The notes under the pieces are model-generated. The model was not told the DNA's origin. It saw only the letters and a list, made by a program, of their open reading frames with translations, and made no database searches. Of a stretch of DNA of 64,000 nucleotides, positions 53,425-63,929 are shown one piece after another. Position numbers and translations under genes: made by a program. The DNA comes from Bradyrhizobium sp. ISRA430 (GTDB lineage Bacteria > Pseudomonadota > Alphaproteobacteria > Rhizobiales > Xanthobacteraceae), in assembly GCF_029909975.1 (NCBI RefSeq), contig NZ_CP094516.1, forward strand, positions 5,518,001-5,582,000, given 5' to 3'. Position 1 is the first letter of the stretch. Each line of letters begins with the position of its first letter.

Positions 53425-54324
53425 ATGCGATTCTCTTTCGCGCTTGCCCTTTTGCCCGTGCTGGCTGCGCTCATTGCGCCGCCTTTGCGCGCGCAGGTCG
53501 TATTTGGCCCCGTGGGGGAGGAAGGCGAGCCGTTTCGCCGGCAGCAATGGCGCGTGCCGTCGCCGGACAGCGAGATTGCGGCGCATGCGCTGCTGTTTCG
53601 TCCGCATGGAGCCGGTCCCTATCGACTGGCCGTCATCGCCCATGCCTCGACGCAGAACGTGCTGCGTCGTGCGCAAATGCCGCAGCCGGAATACCGCGCG
53701 CTCGTCGCGTTCCTAACTGCGCGCGGCTTTGCCGTGCTGGTGCCGGAACGGCTCGGTCACGGCGCAACCGGCGGTCGCTATGTCGAGGATCAGGGCGGCT
53801 GTGATGAGGCGGATTATGCGCGCGCCGGCCGCGCCACCGCGGACGAGATATCGCTTGGGCTGGAATTCTTGCGAAAGCAGGATTTCGTCCGCAAGGATGG
53901 TGCGGTCGTGCTCGGCCATTCCGCCGGCGGCTGGGGCGCGCTCGCGCTCGCCAATGCCGATCCGAAGACCATTTCCGCGATCATCGTATTTGCGCCGGGA
54001 CGCGGCGGTCATGCCAATGACGCCCCGGACAAGGTTTGCGCACCAAATACGCTGAAGCTTGCGGCGAGTGAATTCGGCAAGGTCGCCCGAGCGTCGGTCA
54101 CCTGGTTCGTGGCGGCCAATGATACGTATTTCTCTCCGGTCTTCGCCAGGCAATTGGCAGATGCGTTTAGCCGCGGCGGTGGCAAAGTGGATTTTCAGGC
54201 GGTGCCCCCGGTCGGCAGTGAAGGCCACTGGATGATCGAGACGGAGGCGGGCGTCAAAGCTGCAGGCAAGGCACTTGAGCGCGCGCTGAACCTGCCAAGG
54301 CCAGTGGCGACCAAGAAGCCATGA
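53425..54324 (+). CDS. Secreted alpha/beta hydrolase (dienelactone hydrolase-like)
   Basis: A 299-residue exported protein. Signal peptide: MRFSFALALLPVLAALIAPPLRA. The hydrolase fold shows LAVIAHAST, the strand FAVLVPERLGHGATGG, and nucleophile elbow VVLGHSAGGWGALALA (GxSxG). An acid is available around VAANDTYF, and the base may be in EGHWM. Six-residue patterns resemble dienelactone hydrolase or esterase groups; the substrate is unknown. It overlaps the DUF2269 gene by four bases. Confidence 0.88.
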   Translation: MRFSFALALLPVLAALIAPPLRAQVVFGPVGEEGEPFRRQQWRVPSPDSEIAAHALLFRPHGAGPYRLAVIAHASTQNVLRRAQMPQPEYRALVAFLTARGFAVLVPERLGHGATGGRYVEDQGGCDEADYARAGRATADEISLGLEFLRKQDFVRKDGAVVLGHSAGGWGALALANADPKTISAIIVFAPGRGGHANDAPDKVCAPNTLKLAASEFGKVARASVTWFVAANDTYFSPVFARQLADAFSRGGGKVDFQAVPPVGSEGHWMIETEAGVKAAGKALERALNLPRPVATKKP

Positions 54325-54788
54325 CACTGTATTTCCTGATCAAATATCTGCATGTGCTCGGCGCCATCGTCATCCTCGGCACCGGCGCCGGCATCGCCTT
54401 CTTCATGCTGATGGCGCATCGCACGCACGACGCGGAATTCATCGCGCGCACCGCCTCGGTGGTGGTGATCGCGGACGCCATCTTCACGTTTTCGGCGGTG
54501 ATCATGCAGCCGGTCAGTGGCGGCCTCCTGATGGTGCTGTCGGCCACGTCGGTCGCGGAGCGCTGGCTGCTTGCCGCGATTGCGCTCTATGTCGTGGCAG
54601 GCCTGTTCTGGGTCCCCGTCGTGATCATGCAGATCGAGATGCGCGATCTCGCGCGCAAGGCATGCGAACAGCACGCCGCGCTTCCACAGCGCTACTTCGT
54701 GCTGTTCCGCCGCTGGTTCGCCTTCGGCTTTCCCGGCTTCGGTGCGACCATGCTGATCCTCTGGCTGATGGTCGCAAAGCCGTTTTGA
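54321..54788 (+). CDS. DUF2269 family membrane protein
   Basis: A 155-residue protein with four hydrophobic segments: YFLIKYLHVLGAIVILGTGAGIAFFML at the N-terminus, then ADAIFTFSAVIMQPVSGGLLMV, LLAAIALYVVAGLFWVPVVIMQIEM, and FGFPGFGATMLILWLMV. KYLHVLGA and GFPGF are typical of DUF2269. The conserved His in the first helix might bind a cofactor, but the function is unknown. Its ATG overlaps the stop of the hydrolase (ATGA). It is followed by the SDR-DoxX gene eight bases on. Confidence 0.9.
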   Translation: MTLYFLIKYLHVLGAIVILGTGAGIAFFMLMAHRTHDAEFIARTASVVVIADAIFTFSAVIMQPVSGGLLMVLSATSVAERWLLAAIALYVVAGLFWVPVVIMQIEMRDLARKACEQHAALPQRYFVLFRRWFAFGFPGFGATMLILWLMVAKPF

Positions 54789-54796
54789 GGGACACG

Positions 54797-56116
54797 ATGA
54801 GTAAGGCCAACATTCTCCTGCTCGGCGCTTCCGGCCTGATCGGCCGCTTCGTCACCGACAATCTCCGCGCGCGCGGCTTTCGCGTGGTCGGTCTCGCACG
54901 AAGCCTGTCGCCGGCGCGGAAGATGAGCCCGCTGGACATCGAGCTGCCGATCCTCGCCCTCGAGGCGGCCGCGCTGACGCGTCTCTTGAAGGAGCATGCG
55001 GTCGATGTCGTCGTGAACTGCCTCGGTGTGCTCCAGGACGGACCCGGCGGCGACACACATGCCGTGCACCGCGATTTCGTCGCGCGCCTGCTGCAGGCGA
55101 TCGGCGACAGTGACCGTGCGATCCGCCTCGTGCACATCTCGATTCCCGGCACGGCAGAGGCCGATCGCACCGCGTTCGCGACAACCAAGCGCGAGGCCGA
55201 GCGGCTGATTTCTGCCTCTAGCGTTGCCCATGCGATCCTGCGGCCCGGCTTTGTGGTTGCACCATCGGCTTATGGCGGCAGCGCGCTGCTGCGCGCACTC
55301 GCCGCCTTTCCCATTGACCTGCCCGACACGGAGATGGCGACGCCGTTCCAGCCTGTTGCGGTCGAGGATATCGCCGCCACCATCGCCTGGCTTGCCGCGC
55401 GCGACATCGGCGATGCATCGGTGAAAGCCGTGAGCTGGGACCTGATGCAACCCGAGCCGGTCACGATGGCCGGCGTCATCAAGCGTTTTCGTCTTGCGTT
55501 CGGCACGGCGGGCTGGCCGCATGTCGCGATGCCCTCGGTCCTGCTCGATCTCGGCGCCAGGCTCGGCGATCTCACGAGCCGGCTCGGTTGGACGCCGCCG
55601 ATGCGGACGACCGCCATCGCCGAGCTGCGCCGCGGCGTCACCGGCGATTCATCGCCGTGGATCGCCGCGACCGGCATTGCGCCGAAGACCCTGACTGACG
55701 TGATCGGGCGGCATCCCGCCACCATCCAGGACAAATGGTTCGCGCGGCTGTTCCTGGCCAAGGCGCTGATCATCGCGAGCCTGGTCGCGTTCTGGATCGT
55801 TTCCGGCTTCATTGCGCTGTTTGTGTCCTATCGCGCTGCCGCCGGAATTTTGATCGCGCACAATTTTCCGCCGGCGCTGGTCGATCCGATCACGATCGGG
55901 ACGAGCCTGATGGATATGAGTATCGGTCTGTTGATCGCCTTCCGGCGCACGTCGGCCCTTGGCCTCGTCGCCGGCCTCGTCGCCTCGCTCGGCTATATGG
56001 TGGGTGCAGCGATCCTCACGCCCGATCTCTGGATCGAACCGCTCGGCGCACTCGTGAAGACGGGCCCGGCCATCGTGCTGATGCTGGTCGCGCTCATGAT
56101 GCTGGACAATCGATAG
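54797..56116 (+). CDS. SDR-type NAD(P)-binding protein fused to DoxX-like membrane domain
   Basis: A 439-residue fusion. The N-terminal ~300 residues are an atypical extended SDR (ILLLGASGLIGRFVTDNLRARGF, CLGVLQDGPGGDTHAVH, VHISIPGTAEADRTAFATTKREAERLI). The C-terminal ~125 residues form four hydrophobic segments of the DoxX-like type (LFLAKALIIASLVAFWIVSGFIALFV, then LMDMSIGLLIAFRR). The usual catalytic Tyr-x-x-x-Lys is replaced by FATTK, so a binding or NmrA-like role is possible. GAGGGA precedes the ATG. The neighbouring DUF2269 gene is a frequent partner. Confidence 0.87.
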   Translation: MSKANILLLGASGLIGRFVTDNLRARGFRVVGLARSLSPARKMSPLDIELPILALEAAALTRLLKEHAVDVVVNCLGVLQDGPGGDTHAVHRDFVARLLQAIGDSDRAIRLVHISIPGTAEADRTAFATTKREAERLISASSVAHAILRPGFVVAPSAYGGSALLRALAAFPIDLPDTEMATPFQPVAVEDIAATIAWLAARDIGDASVKAVSWDLMQPEPVTMAGVIKRFRLAFGTAGWPHVAMPSVLLDLGARLGDLTSRLGWTPPMRTTAIAELRRGVTGDSSPWIAATGIAPKTLTDVIGRHPATIQDKWFARLFLAKALIIASLVAFWIVSGFIALFVSYRAAAGILIAHNFPPALVDPITIGTSLMDMSIGLLIAFRRTSALGLVAGLVASLGYMVGAAILTPDLWIEPLGALVKTGPAIVLMLVALMMLDNR

Positions 56117-56177
56117 CGTTTTCGAGCGAAGTGACGACCGGTTCGCGTGAAGGAAACGCGTCAAGAAAGAGACTCTG

Positions 56178-56585
56178 ATGCCCAAATGGCCCGACGACGA
56201 CGTGATCCTGTTCGACGGCGTCTGCGTCTTCTGCTCGCGCTGGGTGCGCTTCGTCGCGCAGCGCGATACGGCGAAGCGTTTCCGCTTCACGCCTATCCAG
56301 TCGGACTACGGAACCAGGCTCGCGAAGACGTTCGGGATTGATCCCGAGGATCCCGACACCAATGCGGTCGTCCACGACGGCGAGGCGTTCTTAAAGTCGG
56401 ACGCCGCGCTGACCGTGCTGTCGCATTTGCCGGGATGGGGCTGGGTGCGCGCACTATTCGCCGTGCCGAAGCCGCTGCGGGACCCCGTGTACAGCCTCAT
56501 CGCGCGCAACCGCTATCGCATCTTCGGCAAGTACGATGCCTGCTTCGTGCCGGACGCGGACTTGCGGGCGCGGGTGATCGAGTAG
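56178..56585 (+). CDS. DCC family thiol-disulfide oxidoreductase (DUF393)
   Basis: A 135-residue protein. It begins VILFDGVCVFCSRWVRFVAQRD, with the family DGxCxxC motif. RFTPIQSDYG and LKSDAALTVLSHLPGWGWVRAL follow, as in DUF393 proteins. The fold is probably thioredoxin-like with a CxxC-type active site. The substrates are unknown. It ends the four-gene run with the hydrolase, DUF2269 and SDR-DoxX genes. Confidence 0.9.
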   Translation: MPKWPDDDVILFDGVCVFCSRWVRFVAQRDTAKRFRFTPIQSDYGTRLAKTFGIDPEDPDTNAVVHDGEAFLKSDAALTVLSHLPGWGWVRALFAVPKPLRDPVYSLIARNRYRIFGKYDACFVPDADLRARVIE

Positions 56586-56590
56586 CCGGT

Positions 56591-56664
56591 CATTGCGAGC
56601 GCAGCGAAGCAATCCAGACTGTCACCGCGGAAAGATTCTGGATTGCTTCGCTGCGCTCGCAATG
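56591..56664. repeat. 28-bp perfect inverted repeat between convergent genes
   Basis: Arms 56591-56618 and 56637-56664 are perfectly complementary (CATTGCGAGCGCAGCGAAGC and on). The loop is 18 bases. It lies between the DCC gene and the amine-oxidase-like gene and is likely a bidirectional terminator as well as a dispersed repeat. Confidence 0.92.
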
Positions 56665-56674
56665 ACGGAGTCTG

Positions 56675-57925
56675 CTAATACGCCTTCACTATCGCCGCCA
56701 GCACTTCCCTCGCCGCGCGCTCCCCGCTGTCTCGTGCGCCATGCGCTGTCGAGAAGAAATTCGGCGATGTCGCCTCTCCCGCGAAGAACAGCCGGTCATC
56801 GACCGGCGCCGCCAGGACGGCGCGATCTCCCGCATGACCCGGCAGCGCGTGCGAATAGGAGCCGCGGGCGAAGGGATCGAGCGCCCAGCGAGACTCGCAG
56901 AGCGGTCTCAGCTTGCGCCTGATGTCGTTGCCGAGAAAGCCCGCGATCTCGTCGATGCTTTGCGTGGCGAACGCGCCGACACCGGCATCTTCCAGATCGC
57001 GCGCAAACCGGCCGCCGAAAAAGCCGTCGATGCAGGGCTGGCCGAACGGGCGTATGTGGTAGGTGCCCATTGCGGTGCGCATGGTCGCGCCGCGCAAGTT
57101 TCCCTCGATTGGGAAGGCTTCTGCATCCTCCAGCGCCAGCGTCACCTTGTCGTCGATGCCGAGCGGCAAGCCGCGTGCGGCGTCGACCTTGGCTGGCAGC
57201 GCCGGAGAAAAGCGGATCGCCTCCTCGGCAATCAGATTGGTCGGTACGGTGACGATGACTCTCCCGGCATCAAGCGTGCCGAGCGAGGTTTCGAGGCGGA
57301 TGCGCTCGCCGGAATGGTCGATCAGCATGACGTTGCAGTTCAGCGCGACCGGGCAGGGCGCGCCATAGGCCGCGATCAGCGTCCCATATCCGGCGCGCAC
57401 GCGCCAATTGAAATAGGTGTCCTCGTAGGCTTCCATGTCGAGGATCGAGACCTGATCGAGCTCGCACCCGTTCACATAGGTCGAGACCGCATCGATCATC
57501 GGATTCCAGCGATTGCCTGGCTCGAGATAACCGGCGGCAGGCGCATCCTCGCCCTTCTCAGCAACCTCGCAGATTCGTTCGTAGAACTCGTCAATCGCGC
57601 GCACAAAGTCCTTGCGCTCAGCCTCCGGAAACGCATCGCCGAAGGCGCGATCGCCCCAGGGCGGCAGGTCCGTGTTGATCTCGAAATCGAGTTGCCGGGC
57701 GATTGGGACGAAGGAATTCTTGTCCGCCGAATGCAGCCAGCCACAGCCGACGTCAAACGTCACCTCCGGCGATGCCTGCACGGTCCATGCGCGTCCGCCG
57801 ATGCGGCCGCGCGCTTCGAGCACGATCAGCGACAGGCCGGAATCCTTCAGCGCCTGCGCTGCGCCGAGCCCGGCGGCGCCGGCGCCAATGATCGCGACGT
57901 CGACTGAGGAGGGGAGGGAACTCAT
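56675..57925 (-). CDS. FAD-dependent amine oxidase-like flavoprotein
   Basis: A 416-residue protein of the flavin amine oxidase family. The N-terminal Rossmann has VAIIGAGAAGLGAAQAL and LEARGRIGGRAW; then DVGCGWLHSADKN. Near the C-terminus are SRWALDPFARGSYSHALPGHAGDR and LFFAGEATSPNFFSTAHGARDSGERAAREVL, the second FAD motif. The substrate (a polyamine or other amine) is not defined, and there is no signal peptide. It is a single gene converging on the DCC gene. Confidence 0.9.
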   Translation of the reverse strand: MSSLPSSVDVAIIGAGAAGLGAAQALKDSGLSLIVLEARGRIGGRAWTVQASPEVTFDVGCGWLHSADKNSFVPIARQLDFEINTDLPPWGDRAFGDAFPEAERKDFVRAIDEFYERICEVAEKGEDAPAAGYLEPGNRWNPMIDAVSTYVNGCELDQVSILDMEAYEDTYFNWRVRAGYGTLIAAYGAPCPVALNCNVMLIDHSGERIRLETSLGTLDAGRVIVTVPTNLIAEEAIRFSPALPAKVDAARGLPLGIDDKVTLALEDAEAFPIEGNLRGATMRTAMGTYHIRPFGQPCIDGFFGGRFARDLEDAGVGAFATQSIDEIAGFLGNDIRRKLRPLCESRWALDPFARGSYSHALPGHAGDRAVLAAPVDDRLFFAGEATSPNFFSTAHGARDSGERAAREVLAAIVKAY

Positions 57926-57981
57926 GCGCTGGCTCTAGCACGTTCGCCGTGCGCGCTGAAGCCACCACAATGTGAGGCGTC

Positions 57982-58094
57982 ATCACCCGCCTTGTGCGCA
58001 ATTGCGCACTGGGGCGGGTGATCCAGTATTCCAGAGACGGTTGCGAGATGCGGAGAAGCCGCGGCGTACTGGATGCCCCGCTTTCGCGGGGCAT
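57982..58094. repeat. Composite palindromic repeat downstream of typA
   Basis: ATCACCCGCC / GGCGGGTGAT arms (57982-57991, 58013-58022) enclose the 16-base palindrome GTGCGCAATTGCGCAC (57994-58009). At the right end ATGCCCCGC-TTTC-GCGGGGCAT (58073-58094) lies just beyond the typA stop and can serve as its terminator. Confidence 0.85.
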
Positions 58095-58103
58095 GACGGC
58101 GAG

Positions 58104-59930
<1,827 letters not shown>

Positions 59931-60300
59931 GAGTGAGCTTCTTTGCGGTCGAACAATGGGTTAAGCGCGATCTCGCCGGTCGAACCGGGACCTCTTTTCG
60001 AAACAACGCTGCAAGACAAGGAAACGGGCGCTTTCCGCCTAAAAAGGAAGCCCGGCCAGATCGACCGGGCACCCTACGCGTTTGCAGCGCAATATAGGCA
60101 AAAAACGTCAAAAAACAATGCGTTCTTTCGCGGTTGGTTGACTGAATTTTGTCCGGACATTCCCGGGCTTAGGGGGTGGTCGGGGGCTTTACCCGGCGTT
60201 CCGGCTTCAGGCCGGGCCGCGATCCGCCGCCTCGGCGGGATAGACGCCGCGACAGCACTTGGGTTGGCGCCTTGGGTTGGCGCCGGTTAGCGATGCGACG
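59931..60300. other. Intergenic region upstream of typA
   Basis: About 370 bases between the typA start and the phoD stop. GCCCGG / CCGGGC form a weak stem at 60050-60070. CTTGGGTTGGCGC is repeated in tandem at 60258-60283. The right part is very GC-rich, and no gene or RNA was recognised. Confidence 0.55.
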
Positions 60301-61842
60301 TCAGGCGGACGTTGGATCGAGCGTGGTCGACCACAGCGCAACGTCGGCGCGGTCGCGCAAGGTCACCGTCATCTGGCCCGAGCCGCCGTCGATCCTGACG
60401 TGACCGAAGAACTGCATGCCGGCGGATGGCGGCAGATTCTGATTGTCCTTTCCCGGCGCTTTGATGAAGCGCACATCCGGCCCGAACGTGTTGTCGAGCT
60501 GGTTCGGACCGAAGGTGCCGGCGTGCAACGGACCCGACACGAATTCCCAGAACGGCTCGAAATCCTGGAATTGCGCCTTGTTCGGATCGTAGTAGTGCGC
60601 GGCGGCATAGTGCACGTCCGCCGTCAGCCACACCGTGTTCCTGATCGGCGCCATCTTGATGAAGCGCAAGAGGTCGGCGATCTCGAGCTCGCGGCCGCGT
60701 GGCGGCCCGTCGCCTTGCGCGAAGGCTTCGGAGCCGCCCTTCGGCGTGTCTGATACGATCAGGCTGAGCGGCATGTCGGAAGCGATCACCTTCCAGGTTG
60801 CGCGCGAGTTCAAAAGACCGCGCTTGAGCCAGGCGATCTGGTCCGGGCCGAGGAAGTAGCTGGCCGGACCATAGCTCGTTTCGAGATTGGCTCCGTTCGC
60901 GCCGCGATAGCTGCGCTCGTCCAGCACGAACACGTCGAGATGCGGGCCGTAAGCGATCTGGCGATAGACCCGGCACGGCTCAACGATGCTCTCGCGCATC
61001 GGATACATCTCGTGGAAGGCCCGTGCGGCGCGGGCTGCAAGCAGCGAGATGTTGCGCTCCTTGTAGGCGGCCGGCAGCTCCTTCGACATCGACCAGTTGT
61101 TGGTCACCTCGTGATCGTCCCACTGCACGAAGATCGGCACCTCGGCATTGAAGGCGCGGACGTTGTCGTCGGTGAAATTGTATTTGTGCGCGGCGCGGTA
61201 CTCGTCCAGTGTCTCCGCGACCTTGGCCTTCTCGGGGATCGCGACGTTCTTCCAGGTCTTGCCGTCGGCAAGCTTCACCTCGGAGACGATCGGGCCGTCG
61301 GCGTAGATGGTGTCGCCCGAATGCAGGAAGAAATCCGGACGGTGCTTGCGCATGGTCGAGAAGGTGAACATGCCGCCGTCATCGGGATTGATGCCCCAGC
61401 CCTGGCCGGCCACGTCGCCGCCCCAGACAAAGCTGACGTCGCGGCGGTCGGCGGGCGCAGTGCGGAAGCGACCGACGACCGGCTCGCCTTCGATCGCGGT
61501 GTGGGAGAGATCACGGAAGCGGACGCGATAGAAGATGTCCTGGCCCGCGGGAAGGTTTTCCAGAAGCATCTTTGCGGTGAAGTCACTTTCGGGCAGCGCC
61601 GCGATCGGCGGCAGCGCGCGGGAGTCCTTGAAGGATTCCGTCGTCGCCACCTCGACCAGCATCTGCGACGGGCGATCGGCGCGCGCCCAGACCACGCCGC
61701 CATCGACGGTGACGTCGCCGGACTGCACGCCATGAGTGATCGCCGGCCGGTCGGCCGCGCGCGACAGACGAGGCATCGCGATCGCGCCAAGTGCACCGGC
61801 GCTGGTGGACAGAAAACGGCGGCGGGAGAATTTGATTGTCAT
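60301..61842 (-). CDS. phoD: PhoD-type alkaline phosphatase/phosphodiesterase, Tat-exported
   Basis: A 513-residue protein. It opens with a Tat leader (KFSRRRFLSTSAGALGAIAMPRLSRA). The PhoD N-terminal domain (THGVQSGDVTVDGGVVWARADRPSQM) leads to the metallophosphatase domain: FVWGGDVAGQGWG, FFLHSGDTIYADGP, IFVQWDDHEVTNNW and WLTADVHYAAAHYYD. The enzyme hydrolyses phosphomonoesters or diesters using Ca and Fe. No Pho-box was checked in detail. The ATG at 61842 is the only sensible start before the twin-arginine. Confidence 0.95.
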   Translation of the reverse strand: MTIKFSRRRFLSTSAGALGAIAMPRLSRAADRPAITHGVQSGDVTVDGGVVWARADRPSQMLVEVATTESFKDSRALPPIAALPESDFTAKMLLENLPAGQDIFYRVRFRDLSHTAIEGEPVVGRFRTAPADRRDVSFVWGGDVAGQGWGINPDDGGMFTFSTMRKHRPDFFLHSGDTIYADGPIVSEVKLADGKTWKNVAIPEKAKVAETLDEYRAAHKYNFTDDNVRAFNAEVPIFVQWDDHEVTNNWSMSKELPAAYKERNISLLAARAARAFHEMYPMRESIVEPCRVYRQIAYGPHLDVFVLDERSYRGANGANLETSYGPASYFLGPDQIAWLKRGLLNSRATWKVIASDMPLSLIVSDTPKGGSEAFAQGDGPPRGRELEIADLLRFIKMAPIRNTVWLTADVHYAAAHYYDPNKAQFQDFEPFWEFVSGPLHAGTFGPNQLDNTFGPDVRFIKAPGKDNQNLPPSAGMQFFGHVRIDGGSGQMTVTLRDRADVALWSTTLDPTSA

Positions 61843-61941
61843 GGGATGGTCTCGAGATGGCTCGGGACGGCCGCAGAGGCGGCGCATCGACAGGAATTGC
61901 TATATTGGGACAATGTGACGCAGCAATAACGCGCGCAGCGT

Positions 61942-63387
61942 TCATGCGTTGCCGGCGGCCCGGAATTGCGCGCCGGCGCGCTGCAGGCTTTGCGGCAGGC
62001 TGAGCAGCAGCGCCTTGCGATCGGCGACGGCCGTATGGAATTGCTCGAGGGCGATGTTGAATGCCGTGAGCGCGCTTTCCTCGATCGCGCCATGGTCGAA
62101 ACAACGCAGCGTATCGCGCAGGATGTCGTCGGCTTCGACCTGCATCTGGTCGAGCTCTTCGGTGGTCTCGCTCTTCCGCGCGGCGACAATCATGTCGAGC
62201 AGCCGCTCGCGCAGATGGCTGTTGCTGTCGCGCTCGTCCTTCTTCAGATAGCCGGCGAACCAGGCGCCGAGCGAGCCCATGGCGGAGAGTGCCATCAGGC
62301 TCCACCAGATGTAATCGCTGTACTTGTCGAGGAAGGTCTTTTCCTCGCCATCGACGAAAGCGGCGGCGCCTGGATGCACGGGAATCACGGCATCCTTGTC
62401 GGTGTCGGGCGTCTCGATCTTCGCGGCGAGCGGGAATTCCGCCACAAGCTGCTGGCGCACCGCGAAGAGCTGCCGGGTGAAGGCCGCGACGGTGGTCTCC
62501 GACAGGCCTTTGCGTGCCACGACGTGATGGGAAAAGCTGATCGTCTTGACCTCTTCGTCGGGACGGTCAGGCGAGCCGCCATAAGTCCCGGCAGGAATTT
62601 CAGCGGATTCATAGGCCGGGTGGTTCTGCGCGATCGCGTCGGCGGAATCGATGGCAAGGAAGGTCGGCGTGCCCCCCTCCTTGGTCGACGCCGCAATCGC
62701 GTCCGCCGTGACCTTGCTGTTGACCGGTCCGGCCGCGAGATAGACATCCGCCTTCTGGGCCCGGATCGCCTCGGCCGCCTCATTGGCGGGGAACTGCACG
62801 ATCTCGACCTTGGCGGGATCGACGCTGTATTGCTGGAGGATCACCTTGAGCAAGTTGACGTTGGCCTGCGTGCGGCCGACGACGCCGACGCGATGGCCGG
62901 CAAGCTGCGCGATCTTGGTGATCTTGGCGCCCTTCTTCTTGCCCTTGCCCGCTACGGCCCACAGCACCACCACGTTCTTGCGCAGGGTCGCGACGGCTTG
63001 TGCGTTCTTCGGCACGTTGAGATCGCCGCGTACGATGGCGAGATCCACCTTGCCTGCGGCGAGCGCGTCGGCGCTCGCAGTCGCGCCTTCGGTCTGGATC
63101 GGGCGCAGCCGCACATAGCCCTTGCTCTGCGCGAACGCCTGCGTCAGCGTTTGTACGACCTTTAAATCATCGCTGTTGGCGGGACCGACCGCGATCCTCA
63201 GCATCACCGGCCGCATCGCGAAATAGTAGCCGCCCGCAAGTGCGCCAACGATCGCAAGCACCAGAGCCAAGGACACGAGCATCGTCTTCCGCGCCGCGGA
63301 TCGCGGCGAAGATGGCGTGGGCGCTTCGGCAAGCTCGTGACCCCCGGTCATCGATCTCCCAAACAGGCGTTTCAGGCTCAGTTTCAT
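61942..63387 (-). CDS. Membrane-anchored TAXI-family solute-binding protein with cytoplasmic tail
   Basis: A 481-residue protein. After ~33 polar residues comes one membrane helix (VSLALVLAIVGALAGGYYFAM). The solute-binding domain of the TAXI/NMT1 group follows (MLRIAVGPANSDDLKVVQTLTQAF, KVDLAIVRGDLNVP, HRVGVVGRTQANVNLLKVIL, KADVYLAAGPVNS). A second membrane helix lies near 370 (IWWSLMALSAMGSLGAWFAGYL), and the last ~100 residues form a charged, helical cytoplasmic tail. No TRAP permease genes are adjacent, so it may act as a sensor rather than a transporter part. Confidence 0.82.
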   Translation of the reverse strand: MKLSLKRLFGRSMTGGHELAEAPTPSSPRSAARKTMLVSLALVLAIVGALAGGYYFAMRPVMLRIAVGPANSDDLKVVQTLTQAFAQSKGYVRLRPIQTEGATASADALAAGKVDLAIVRGDLNVPKNAQAVATLRKNVVVLWAVAGKGKKKGAKITKIAQLAGHRVGVVGRTQANVNLLKVILQQYSVDPAKVEIVQFPANEAAEAIRAQKADVYLAAGPVNSKVTADAIAASTKEGGTPTFLAIDSADAIAQNHPAYESAEIPAGTYGGSPDRPDEEVKTISFSHHVVARKGLSETTVAAFTRQLFAVRQQLVAEFPLAAKIETPDTDKDAVIPVHPGAAAFVDGEEKTFLDKYSDYIWWSLMALSAMGSLGAWFAGYLKKDERDSNSHLRERLLDMIVAARKSETTEELDQMQVEADDILRDTLRCFDHGAIEESALTAFNIALEQFHTAVADRKALLLSLPQSLQRAGAQFRAAGNA

Positions 63388-63539
63388 CTTGGCCGGCAAT
63401 TCAAGGCGGATAATTGTAGCAAATTTCCCGTCCGGCGCTGGTTACATCTCCGTCATGGTTAGCGGACGGACGAAGTCCCTATGAACCCGGGCGTCACCAC
63501 GGTGTTAGGATAAAGTTCCCCTGAAGGACGGAGGCGATC

Positions 63540-63842
63540 ATGACAGAGCGGCTGTCGGCAGATGTGCGCAAGCAGGCGTTGAGCGGGATACCCGGCTGGG
63601 CCGAGGTCGGGGGCCGCGAGGCGATCCAGAAGACGTTTGTCTTCAAGGATTTCAGCGAGGCCTTCGGCTTTATGACGCGCGCGGCGCTCGTCGCCGAGAA
63701 GATGGATCATCATCCTGAATGGCGCAACGTCTACAAGACGGTCGAGGTCGTGCTGTCGACCCACGACGCCGGCGGCGTCACGGCGCGCGACATTGATCTC
63801 GCCAAGGCGATGAACGCGATCGCCAAGCTTACACCTACCTGA
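63540..63842 (+). CDS. phhB: 4a-hydroxytetrahydrobiopterin dehydratase (pterin-4a-carbinolamine dehydratase)
   Basis: A 100-residue PCD/DCoH protein: [65 protein letters not shown]. The HHPEW catalytic His pair and the THDAGGVT motif are the family signature. It recycles pterin after aromatic hydroxylation, or acts in other pterin roles; no phenylalanine hydroxylase gene is in view. It is divergent from the TAXI gene. Confidence 0.96.
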   Translation: MTERLSADVRKQALSGIPGWAEVGGREAIQKTFVFKDFSEAFGFMTRAALVAEKMDHHPEWRNVYKTVEVVLSTHDAGGVTARDIDLAKAMNAIAKLTPT

Positions 63843-63929
63843 CGTCTTGCAGGGGGCGGTGGCATCCCCATCTTGTGATCAGCACCGGATGCGGCGATCC
63901 GCCGCGCCGGGCTGAACGGGGAGTTTGAC

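Noticed and set aside
53201..53716. Frame with the LHQYFAL heptad repeat as a protein
   Set aside because: The repeat comes from the 21-bp DNA duplication; the frame runs out of phase into the hydrolase gene and has no good start.
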